The position numbers and the translations under genes were made by a program. Below are positions 1 to 6,728 of a DNA stretch of 11,290 nt, one piece after another; position 1 is the stretch's first letter; the number at the start of each line of letters is the position of its first letter. The notes under the pieces are model-generated. The model did no database searches, was not told the origin of the DNA, and saw only the letters and a list, made by a program, of their open reading frames with translations. The stretch is from assembly GCA_012837655.1 (NCBI GenBank), contig DUQT01000055.1, forward strand, positions 1 to 11,290, given 5' to 3'. The stretch is from Actinomyces sp. (lineage in GTDB: Bacteria; Actinomycetota; Actinomycetes; Actinomycetales; Actinomycetaceae).

Positions 1-690
1 AAAGAAACCAATCGTGTTGTAGCCCCAGTAGTTAGAAAGTCCCTTGCTTTGCAGGTAGGGGTCATTCACAAACTGGTGAACGGGCATCAGCTCGACAGCG
101 TTAATACCGAGGTCCTTCAAGTGCTGAATGACCGCCGGATGTGCCATGCCGGCATAGGTTCCCTGCAGTTGTTCGGGAACCTCCGGGTGAAGTTGCGTCA
201 TGCCCTTCACGTGCGTCTCGTAGATGATTGTGTTGTGGTACTCGTGGTTTGGTGGACGGTCGTGTCCCCAATCAAAGTACGGGTTCACAACCACCGAGAT
301 CATCGTGTCCTGCGTAGAATCCGCCTGGTTGCGCTGCTCAGGATCATCGAACTTGTACGAATACAGCGACTCGGAGGTCGTTACCTGCCCATCAATAGCT
401 TTTGCGTACGGGTCCAACAGGAGCTTGTTCGGGTCGCAACGGTGACCATTTTCCGGGTCGTAGGGGCCGTGAACGCGGTAGCCGTATCGTTGACCGGGCT
501 GAATCCCAGGTAGGTATGCGTGCCAAACGTGGGCATCAACTTCGGTCAGTTCGATGCGTTGTTCATTGCGTTCTTCGTCTAGCAGACACAGTGTTACTGA
601 GTCGGCGACGGACGAAAAAATCGCAAAATTAGTACCGGAGCCGTCGTATGTGGCTCCGAGAGGATAGGGTTCACCTGGCCAAATCTGCAT
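1..690 (-). CDS. glgX: Glycogen debranching enzyme, isoamylase-type, N-terminal part (cut by window edge)
   Basis: The 230 codons run from an ATG at 690 to the window edge without a stop. They carry an N-terminal CBM48-like region (about residues 8-100, starting PGEPYPLGATYDGSGTNFAI) followed by the entry to a GH13 barrel. The barrel entry includes IYETHVKGMT, the GINAVELMPVHQF strand and the NYWGYNTIGFF region near residue 225, the hallmark order of GlgX/TreX enzymes. The family hydrolyses alpha-1,6 branch points of glycogen or limit dextrins in the cytoplasm, and full proteins are near 700 residues, so roughly two thirds, including the catalytic acids, lie outside. The start is fixed because an in-frame TGA lies five codons upstream. 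The ribosome binding site is poor. It lies 99 bp downstream of the ABC ATPase gene, on the same strand, with no clear terminator between them. Family call firm; GlgX versus TreX not separable from this part. Confidence 0.93.
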   Translation of the reverse strand, partial: MQIWPGEPYPLGATYDGSGTNFAIFSSVADSVTLCLLDEERNEQRIELTEVDAHVWHAYLPGIQPGQRYGYRVHGPYDPENGHRCDPNKLLLDPYAKAIDGQVTTSESLYSYKFDDPEQRNQADSTQDTMISVVVNPYFDWGHDRPPNHEYHNTIIYETHVKGMTQLHPEVPEQLQGTYAGMAHPAVIQHLKDLGINAVELMPVHQFVNDPYLQSKGLSNYWGYNTIGFF

Positions 691-708
691 ACCCCAAGCG
701 TGTCATAC

Positions 709-758
709 TCTCGCGTTTCAGGCTAAGAGATAGCCCCACATTGTTAATATTCTCGCGT
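709..758. repeat. Pair of 8-bp direct repeats and a short hairpin in the glgX leader
   Basis: TCTCGCGT occurs at 709-716 and again at 751-758, a 42-bp period (about four helical turns). Between them GGCTA/TAGCC (721-725 and 731-735) can form a small hairpin with no T-tract. This is the only non-coding space between the ABC ATPase gene and glgX. It may be a regulator-binding region for glgX, but that is inference; the repeats are short and could be chance. Confidence 0.3.
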
Positions 759-789
759 CTAACGCCTAATTGTCTTTTAAAATTTGCGC

Positions 790-1890
790 CTATTCAGACG
801 CCTCGTTTGCAGGTAGTGCCCACAGCAAATCCTCACGAAGTGTGATTGTCACGAGGTCGCCTGGGCCACCGCTCGGCTCGCCGGCGGGTACGTCTGCCTC
901 GATTGCGCCACGCTCAGTTTCGATGCGTAGGCGGTAGTTCTCTCCGGTGTACGTGCTTTCCACAATTTGGCCGATGTTGCCCCGAATTGGAAAGCGCGAG
1001 GACGATTTTGCGGGCTCTATGTGCACAGAGTCCTGGTAACCGATGATGACGACTTCGGTGTCGCCCAGTGGCACTTCTGGTGAGGTAGCGATGGTGAGGT
1101 CATTTCCAAGTACGTGTGCATGCGCCAGTACTTCACCGTGCTCGAGCCTCTGGGTACTCGCCCGCGTCGAAATAATTGTGGTGGCGCCCAGGTGCTTGGC
1201 GATCGAGATGGATTTGGGACCATCGTGGATTTCTTGCGGAAGATCGTCTTGCAGGATGCGCCCGGCCTCCAAATAGATGATGCGGTCCGCTATCGAGAAC
1301 GCCTCTTTCACATCGTGCGTGATGTAGATGGACGCGCAGTTCATCCGCCTATGGACTCGCAGGATCTCGTCACGCAGGGTCCTGGCCGCAAATGAATCCA
1401 CGTGCGCCAAAGGCTCATCAAACAGCAGCACCTTTGGGCGGCGCACCAGGGTTCTGGCAAGCGACACTTTTTGACGCTGGCCCATCGACAGTTCGTTTGG
1501 ATACCGATCAGCTAAGTCACGAATGTTCAGCACTGTCATCGCAACCATCACCTGTTCATCAGGCGAAGAATCCCGCAGCTCCCGGTTAACAGCAAATGCA
1601 ACATTTTCTTTAACCGTCATATGGCCAAAGAGGGCGGGAGTGTACATCACCATTGCGCTTGGGCGTTGCTGTGGCGGCATGGCAGTCACGTCCTCGCCGG
1701 CCATAAAGACGCGTCCGCCACTGGGACGTTGCAGACCACTGATTAGTCTGAACAGGGTCGATTTTCCAGCGCCGGACGGGCCGATCAGCGCGACCAGTTC
1801 ACCTGGATAAACGTCCAAGTTAATGTCGTCAAGCAGAGTTTGTCCGTGACGGTTTAGCTTTAGGTCCACCAGACTGAGGCTTGGTGTCAT
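790..1890 (-). CDS. ABC transporter ATP-binding subunit (AfuC/FbpC/MalK-like) with atypical Q-loop
   Basis: A 366-residue cytoplasmic ATPase that would power the permease encoded just upstream. Visible motifs are Walker A GPSGAGKST (37-45), signature LSMGQ (134-138), Walker B KVLLFDEP (153-160) and the H-loop THD (191-193). A C-terminal extension (about 275-358) looks like the TOBE domain of the Fe/sugar/polyamine CUT1-type ATPases. Two departures stand out. The Q-loop, normally VFQ..ALFPHMTV, reads VMYTPALFGHMTV, putting Tyr83 where the conserved glutamine belongs, and the signature has Met for the first Gly of LSGGQ. The ATG overlaps the permease stop as ATGA, implying translational coupling. 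The rest of the catalytic set is intact, so this is probably a functional but divergent ATPase. Substrate is inferred from the locus to be a phosphorylated carbohydrate rather than iron. Confidence 0.92.
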   Translation of the reverse strand: MTPSLSLVDLKLNRHGQTLLDDINLDVYPGELVALIGPSGAGKSTLFRLISGLQRPSGGRVFMAGEDVTAMPPQQRPSAMVMYTPALFGHMTVKENVAFAVNRELRDSSPDEQVMVAMTVLNIRDLADRYPNELSMGQRQKVSLARTLVRRPKVLLFDEPLAHVDSFAARTLRDEILRVHRRMNCASIYITHDVKEAFSIADRIIYLEAGRILQDDLPQEIHDGPKSISIAKHLGATTIISTRASTQRLEHGEVLAHAHVLGNDLTIATSPEVPLGDTEVVIIGYQDSVHIEPAKSSSRFPIRGNIGQIVESTYTGENYRLRIETERGAIEADVPAGEPSGGPGDLVTITLREDLLWALPANEASE

Positions 1891-3494
1891 GATCGCCCTA
1901 TCTTTCGAATGAATCGGACAGACAAAATCACCGTCGTGGTGATCAGTAGTAGCAAAACGATCGCAGAAATCATCAAAGCCAGCGTCGACGCAGTGCCAAA
2001 TTCAGAGTGGTCAACAAGCCTAAACAAGTAGGGGACCAATAGGGGCGTCGAGGGCGTAGTTACCCACATGATCGGGGCGACGCTTACTGCACTAACTGCA
2101 AGCACGATCGTCACTGACATCACTACAGATTGTCGAAGCCACGTTTGAGAGGCCACTCGCGCAGCCTTCGCGACACTTGCTCCAAGGGTCAGTGCTGTCT
2201 CGAAATCCTGCCTGGGCAAAACCGTGCCGTACGCGCGAACGCTTAGGTAGGTGAGCGGGGCACTTAGAGTGAGGTATGCGATCACGATAAGAGCTGACGA
2301 GAGCAGAGATTGCGAGGTCGGCGACAGGCTTGCCGCCAACAGTGAGGACGGCCCGTAGGCAAGACTCAGTGATGTTCCAGTGGTGGCTCCGGGCATCAGA
2401 AGGACCAGTCCAAAGAGGATGTCAACCAGGTACGAGTGCGGGTTGCGAGCCTTGATCCAAAGCCCACTTCCAGCAATCACGATTGACCCGGCAACGGTGA
2501 AAACGGAGATCTCAGCTGCAGTGCGAATCACGGTTGGAAAAGCGGGGTCCCATTGCGCCCTCGCGCCATGAAACATGAAAACAATCGGAAGTAGAAGCAG
2601 CGCGGAAACCAAACTGGGAAAAGCTATGCGAGGCCAGATGGCCATTGCGACCGGCTGTGAAAACGAAACTCTATTCGAAGCTGGGCCACTACCGTGCAGA
2701 GTCGGTAGAAAGAGTCGAGACCCAAGAATGCGGTATCCCAGGGCACCGAGCGAGAAAGTTGCTAGGAGTAGTGCTAACGAAATGCGCGCCGCACCTCCGG
2801 TATCACCTAGCGCGGTAGTCAACACCCACACCGCCCTCGACGCGTTTGGATGCGGATAGGACAGCAACGTTGGGACAATCGGGTCAGACACGGCAAGCAT
2901 GAAAACGACAAGCCACGCCAGAGGCAGACCGCGGCGAAGACTCGGCCAGACGGTGTTCTTGAAAATGTTCCACTCTGAAGCTCCGTTGACTCGACTGACA
3001 TCGATGAGCGTGAGGGGTACGTTCCAGATGGATACACGCAGTAGCGCGTAGGCATAGGGGAATAGGGCAACAGTAAAACTTGCAAGTAGCGCGGCGCGCC
3101 CCATGAAAGGGGGAAGAAACCCCGGATCCAAAAATCCCCCGCGACCAATACCACGACCTATCGCACCACTAATAACAAAAGGGGAGAACGCAGCGGGAAT
3201 AAGTAGTAGCACATCAAATACGTGTGCCAATCGGCGAGGAAGTGATCGCACGAGGGCAACGACAATACCTGCCACAGCCGTAACAACAAGAGCCGCAATG
3301 GCACTATCTAACGTTGACCAAAATACAGCTTCAACTACCTGCAGCCTTCGCAAGTTGGTATCAAGCAGCACCGCTGTCGACACCAGTGCAAGCAGCGGAT
3401 ACCCAATCCCAATCACGAGTGAGACCGCAATAATCGCCCGCGCCGTCCAGTCAAGAAACCTGGACGTGCGATCAGGTGGAGCAAACACACTCAC
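1887..3494 (-). CDS. ABC transporter permease, fused double-domain (AfuB/FbpB-like)
   Basis: A 535-residue integral membrane protein with two homologous halves of about six predicted helices each, the layout of FbpB/SfuB/AfuB-type permeases, so one chain replaces a permease dimer. Each half has an EAA-type cytoplasmic loop that would dock on the ATPase: DVSRVNGASEWNIF (about 165-178) and FETALTLGASVAKAARVA (431-448). Hydrophobic segments include about 21-43, 65-83, 92-110, 134-152, 191-210, 293-309, 328-347, 357-377, 398-418, 457-477 and 505-526. The start is GTG at 3494, overlapping the binding-protein stop as GTGA, with GGAG eight bases upstream. It is the middle gene of the three-gene importer operon. 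Family motifs alone do not reveal the substrate; see the binding protein. Confidence 0.92.
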   Translation of the reverse strand: MSVFAPPDRTSRFLDWTARAIIAVSLVIGIGYPLLALVSTAVLLDTNLRRLQVVEAVFWSTLDSAIAALVVTAVAGIVVALVRSLPRRLAHVFDVLLLIPAAFSPFVISGAIGRGIGRGGFLDPGFLPPFMGRAALLASFTVALFPYAYALLRVSIWNVPLTLIDVSRVNGASEWNIFKNTVWPSLRRGLPLAWLVVFMLAVSDPIVPTLLSYPHPNASRAVWVLTTALGDTGGAARISLALLLATFSLGALGYRILGSRLFLPTLHGSGPASNRVSFSQPVAMAIWPRIAFPSLVSALLLLPIVFMFHGARAQWDPAFPTVIRTAAEISVFTVAGSIVIAGSGLWIKARNPHSYLVDILFGLVLLMPGATTGTSLSLAYGPSSLLAASLSPTSQSLLSSALIVIAYLTLSAPLTYLSVRAYGTVLPRQDFETALTLGASVAKAARVASQTWLRQSVVMSVTIVLAVSAVSVAPIMWVTTPSTPLLVPYLFRLVDHSEFGTASTLALMISAIVLLLLITTTVILSVRFIRKIGRS

Positions 3495-4486
3495 TTTGAA
3501 AACTCCAAGTATTCAAAGCTCCACTGCAGCCACGCATCTCTTTGCTCCGCCAATTCGGGCGCGGTCGCATCCAAGACCTTCACATTTGTAGATGCCAAGA
3601 ACTGCTGGAGATTATCAGGCAAATCCGCATTAATCGGGCTCTGCGGAATGCCCGCTCTGCCCATAGCCTGCTGACCGCGCGCACTTGAAAGCCAGTCAAG
3701 AAACTCTTTTGCCTTGCTTTCAGAACGCGAGCCCACCAACAGAGCCGCAGCCCCGACCTCGTAAAACGTACCCTCGTTTGGAAAAACGACCTCCAGATCA
3801 ACGTTAGGGTCGAAATCCTGCTCGCAGTACGGCGTAAACGTAATTGCAACCCCGGCATCACCAGCCGCGACGGCGCTCGCGGGTGCAGTGCCAGAATGGG
3901 TGAATCTACCGACGTTGTCGTACACCTTTTCTAGGTGTTCCTCGGGGTTGTCAAAAAGCTGCGTCTGCGTCCAAAGTGCTGTGAACGCAGTTCCAGAAGT
4001 TAGCGGAGAGGACGCGGAAATCCACGTTTTCAAACGCGGGTCTTCAAGGTCTTTCCAACCAGTCGGGTGGGGAAGATTATTTTCCGCGAGGACGTGCGGG
4101 TTGATGCAAAAACCTAGGACCGAGCCGTATACGCCAAACCACGCGGCGTGCTCATCCTTGAACTGGTTCGGAATCGAGTCGAAGTACTTGGGACGGTACG
4201 GCTCAAGCAAGCCGCGCTTATCTGCAAGTACATAGCTTTCCGACGGTCCACCCACCCAGGCATCAAATTCAGGTTTGCCGCGTTCAGACGTGATCCTCGC
4301 TAGGGCTTCAGACGTGGGGAGTCGCAGGAAGCGAGTTGGAATTCCGCTGTCGTGTTCAAAGTCGGCTCGCCACTGTTCGCACACTGATTCCTCGTTGGAA
4401 CAAAGGAATAGCAGGTCATTTGATGGTGCGCAGGCCGTCAACAGTATGGCCGCGAAGAGGGCGGTTACTAGGGCTCGAGTGCGCAT
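3491..4486 (-). CDS. ABC transporter substrate-binding lipoprotein (AfuA/PgtC-like, probable sugar-phosphate binder)
   Basis: A 331-residue exported binding protein. The signal peptide MRTRALVTALFAAILLTAC ends in a lipobox (LTAC, Cys19), so the mature protein should be lipid-anchored on the outer face of the membrane. The fold belongs to the AfuA/FbpA group: LCSNEESV near 28-35 replaces the usual VYS/LCT opening, PLTSGTAFTAL (161-171) is the anion-binding SGT loop, and RAGIPQSP (277-284) precedes the C-terminal helices. The adjacent tyrosine pair that holds Fe(III) in FbpA-type proteins is not apparent; the corresponding stretch reads TPYCEQ. I chose the ATG at 4486 because it gives a proper signal peptide; an upstream in-frame ATG at 4546 would translate through a terminator-like hairpin. 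Automatic annotation would probably say iron transport; the neighbouring antiporter and two-component genes argue for phosphorylated sugars or phosphoglycerate. Confidence 0.87.
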   Translation of the reverse strand: MRTRALVTALFAAILLTACAPSNDLLFLCSNEESVCEQWRADFEHDSGIPTRFLRLPTSEALARITSERGKPEFDAWVGGPSESYVLADKRGLLEPYRPKYFDSIPNQFKDEHAAWFGVYGSVLGFCINPHVLAENNLPHPTGWKDLEDPRLKTWISASSPLTSGTAFTALWTQTQLFDNPEEHLEKVYDNVGRFTHSGTAPASAVAAGDAGVAITFTPYCEQDFDPNVDLEVVFPNEGTFYEVGAAALLVGSRSESKAKEFLDWLSSARGQQAMGRAGIPQSPINADLPDNLQQFLASTNVKVLDATAPELAEQRDAWLQWSFEYLEFSK

Positions 4487-4493
4487 GCTGATC

Positions 4494-4499
4494 AGTGTA
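4494..4499 (-). promoter_or_regulatory. -10 element for a possibly leaderless binding-protein transcript
   Basis: On the minus strand TACACT (fits TAnnnT) ends seven bases before the ATG at 4486, and no Shine-Dalgarno sequence precedes that ATG. This spacing would place the transcription start at or next to the A of the start codon, an arrangement common in actinobacteria. The -35 region would fall in the preceding hairpin and is weak. It suggests the ABC operon has its own promoter. Confidence 0.4.
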
Positions 4500-4505
4500 G
4501 CCAAG

Positions 4506-4530
4506 TGGGGCGCGGTAAAACCGCGCCCCA
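4506..4530 (-). terminator. Strong hairpin after the MFS antiporter gene
   Basis: A perfect 10-bp GC-rich stem (TGGGGCGCGG at 4506-4515 with CCGCGCCCCA at 4521-4530) closes a five-base loop. It lies 28 bases past the antiporter stop codon and upstream of the binding-protein start. There is no T-tract, so it could be a U-less terminator, an attenuating hairpin giving the ABC genes lower expression, or an mRNA-stabilising 3' end. Confidence 0.65.
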
Positions 4531-4558
4531 CAAGGTTCCCATACATCCAAATGGACGA

Positions 4559-5938
4559 TTACTTAGCGTCGTGCTCTGCTTCGCGCTTAGCCATGAGCTT
4601 CTTCTCGTCACGACCAACGATCCCGAAGAGGATCACGGTGATGACTGCGAACACGATGAAGCACATGAACGTGGCGTCCCAACCAAACTTGTGGACGATG
4701 ATGCCAACACCACTCGAAGCCAGCGTTGCACCCAGCAGGTAACCGAACAGGCCGGTGAATCCAGCTGCGGTTCCCGCAACATTCGTAGGCGACAGGTCAA
4801 TAGCCTGCAGACCGATCAGCATGACCGGGCCGTAAATCAGGCCACCAATCAGACCAACCAGGGTGATCAGGATCCACATCGGAGTTCCCACCGGCATGAG
4901 CCAGTAGGCTGCGATAGCTACCGCGGTTGCCAAGGTGAACAGGATACCGGTACCGGAGCGGTAGCCCTTGAACACGTAGTCAGAGAGCCAACCACACAGG
5001 ATGGTTCCGAGGATGCCTGCAAGTTCGAACACGGCGTATCCGACCAAGCCGGAGCCGATTTCTGCGTGGTGCTTATCAGCTAGGAACACGGTGATCCAGG
5101 ACAGCACGCCGTAGCGCAGGGAGTACACGAAGACGTTTGCGACTGCAAGCATCACGATCGTGCGGTTGGTGAGGACGTGCTTAAAGATCATTTCCTTCGC
5201 GGACATCTTGGTGGATTCATCCGCAGTGACCTTTGCTGGGTCGTCGCGGTATTCCTCAATCGGAGGCAGACCCTGAGAAACAGGGGTGTCACGGATTAGC
5301 AGGAATGCGATAGCTGCAACAATTAGGGCGACAACGGCCGGAACCCAGAATGCAGCCTGCCACTTGTTCGACGTCCATGCCAGGCCGGCGCCAATCAGTG
5401 CAGGAAGTGCTGCACCACCAACGTTGTGGGCGGTGTTCCAAAGGGAGGTCTTCCAACCGCGCTCAGACGTGGAGAACCAGTGCACGAGCACACGACCTGA
5501 CGGAGGCCAGCCCATGCCCTGGAACCAACCGTTAATGAACATGACAGTTGCAAAGATTCCAACTGAGGCTGTAGCCCACGGCGCGAAAGCCACGAGCAGG
5601 TTCATAACGGCAGATAGTGCGAGGCCGAGTGGCAGGAAGTACCGAGCGTTCGAACGGTCCGACAGCATTGCTGAGAAGAACTTTGACAGGCCGTAAGAGA
5701 ACAGCACGGCGTTAGCGATGATGCCGATGCCGACCGTGTCAATGCCAGTATCTTTCATCAGTAGCGGAGCAACTGCCGAAACGTTGTTACGAATCAGGTA
5801 GAAGCCGGCGTACCCAATGAAAATGCCCAGGAATACTTGCAACCTGAGGCGTGGGTACAGGTGATCGATCTGATCCTGCGGTAAGCGCTTTGCGGGCGCT
5901 GGTGCGCGCAACCACTTTGGGATGCGGGAGTTATTCAT
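4559..5938 (-). CDS. MFS organophosphate:phosphate antiporter (GlpT/UhpT/PgtP family)
   Basis: A 459-residue, twelve-helix inner-membrane exchanger. The OPA-family signature GWFQGMGWPPSGRVLVHWFS spans residues 137-156. Substrate-site residues known from GlpT appear conserved: Arg50 in YLIRNN, His171 in AHNVGG and Arg275 in SLRYGVLSW. These proteins import glycerol-3-phosphate, hexose-6-phosphates or phosphoglycerates in exchange for phosphate; which one cannot be read from the sequence. I chose the ATG at 5938 because GGAG lies six bases before it. An in-frame ATG at 5977 would add 13 residues but has no ribosome binding site. It follows the response-regulator gene on the same strand after a spacer holding candidate regulator sites, matching the uhp, hpt and pgt loci, where a two-component system controls such a transporter. 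Confidence 0.93.
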   Translation of the reverse strand: MNNSRIPKWLRAPAPAKRLPQDQIDHLYPRLRLQVFLGIFIGYAGFYLIRNNVSAVAPLLMKDTGIDTVGIGIIANAVLFSYGLSKFFSAMLSDRSNARYFLPLGLALSAVMNLLVAFAPWATASVGIFATVMFINGWFQGMGWPPSGRVLVHWFSTSERGWKTSLWNTAHNVGGAALPALIGAGLAWTSNKWQAAFWVPAVVALIVAAIAFLLIRDTPVSQGLPPIEEYRDDPAKVTADESTKMSAKEMIFKHVLTNRTIVMLAVANVFVYSLRYGVLSWITVFLADKHHAEIGSGLVGYAVFELAGILGTILCGWLSDYVFKGYRSGTGILFTLATAVAIAAYWLMPVGTPMWILITLVGLIGGLIYGPVMLIGLQAIDLSPTNVAGTAAGFTGLFGYLLGATLASSGVGIIVHKFGWDATFMCFIVFAVITVILFGIVGRDEKKLMAKREAEHDAK

Positions 5939-6026
5939 TTGGCACTCCAATGTGCGATAGGTATCTGAAATAGCCATTGAGGCTTACATTTCAAGTGTGG
6001 ATGCCTCCGTGTAACATCCGATTGAT

Positions 6027-6057
6027 ACTTGGTCGCACTTGGTAACAGTGCTGTTAC
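6027..6057. promoter_or_regulatory. Candidate response-regulator binding sites upstream of the antiporter gene
   Basis: Two copies of ACTTGG (6027-6032 and 6037-6042; CCAAGT when read toward the antiporter gene) are spaced exactly 10 bp, the tandem half-site geometry used by OmpR/PhoB-family regulators. Immediately next to them GTAACAG-TG-CTGTTAC (6042-6057) is a 7+7 inverted repeat that overlaps the response-regulator stop codon. Both sit about 90-120 bp before the chosen antiporter start. Site assignment is inference from spacing and context. Confidence 0.45.
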
Positions 6058-6728
6058 ACATGTAGCGTGTAGCCTCTGCCCCTAACAGATTGGATGGTGT
6101 CCTCAGCCATCCCGGCTTCAGCCAACTTCTTCCGCAGGCGATAAACGGTCGTCTTAACCAGATTGCGCCCTCCGGCACTTGAACTTGTTTCCCAAACTTC
6201 GTTCAGCAACGTGCGCACGGGAACGATTTCTCCGTGATGGTTTAGCAGGCAGCGAAACAGTTTGAGCTCAATCTCAGACAGATCCGCAGCTTCGCTGTTT
6301 ATGTACACGGTGTCGGACTGAATGGTCACAGGACCGTACGTTGACACGTCCTCCTCACGGGCGGGTGCAGTTCGCCTGACGATCGCCTTTGCGCGCAGGA
6401 TCAGTTCTTGGGGCGAAAACGGCTTTGCAATATAGTCGTCTGCGCCAGCTTCGAGGCCGGCCACGCGTTGCTCTGTGTCCCCAAGTGCCGTCAGCATTAT
6501 GATTGGCACGTCCGAACTGGCCCGAATGCGCTGTGCCAAAGTGGCTCCAGAAATGTCCGGGAGCATTCGATCCAGGATAATCAGGCTGATCGGGCGGCTT
6601 TGGAAGAGCTTCCACGCGGTGGCGCCATCGTGTGCCACTACAGTTTCGAACCCGGCAGTCTGTAGCGCAAAACTGACAATTTCTGTCATCTGTTTTTCAT
6701 CGTCAACTACCAGCACAAGGTGTGTCAT
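6054..6728 (-). CDS. OmpR/PhoB-family response regulator
   Basis: A 224-residue cytoplasmic transcription factor. The receiver domain (about 3-115) has all catalytic residues: Asp9/Asp10, the phosphoacceptor Asp53 in LIILDRMLP, Thr80 and Lys102 in IAKPF. The C-terminal winged helix (about 128-224) ends with VKTTVYRLRKKL and the SVRGRGYTLHV wing typical of OmpR/PhoB proteins. An excellent GGAGG site lies six bases before the ATG, which overlaps the kinase stop codon as ATGA, so the pair is co-translated. The downstream gene is the organophosphate antiporter, its likely target. In Salmonella pgt and Staphylococcus hpt the regulators are of other classes (PgtA is NtrC-like, HptR AraC-like), so this would be an independent pairing. 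Confidence 0.95.
   Translation of the reverse strand: MTHLVLVVDDEKQMTEIVSFALQTAGFETVVAHDGATAWKLFQSRPISLIILDRMLPDISGATLAQRIRASSDVPIIMLTALGDTEQRVAGLEAGADDYIAKPFSPQELILRAKAIVRRTAPAREEDVSTYGPVTIQSDTVYINSEAADLSEIELKLFRCLLNHHGEIVPVRTLLNEVWETSSSAGGRNLVKTTVYRLRKKLAEAGMAEDTIQSVRGRGYTLHV

Noticed and set aside
49..632. Open frames on the plus strand across the first 630 bases
   Set aside because: They are antisense to glgX, whose minus-strand translation shows continuous GH13/CBM48 family motifs; the plus-strand products resemble nothing.
4501..4510. The 10-mer CCAAGTGGGG, also at 9901-9910, as a shared regulatory motif
   Set aside because: The two copies lie in unrelated hairpin contexts in opposite functional orientation; two occurrences in 11 kb are weak evidence.
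4487..4546. Upstream ATG (4546) as start of the binding protein
   Set aside because: It would place 20 residues, including translation through the GC-rich hairpin, before a textbook lipoprotein signal peptide that begins exactly at 4486.
5939..5977. ATG at 5977 as start of the antiporter
   Set aside because: No ribosome binding site precedes it, whereas the ATG at 5938 has GGAG at proper distance and gives the usual family length.
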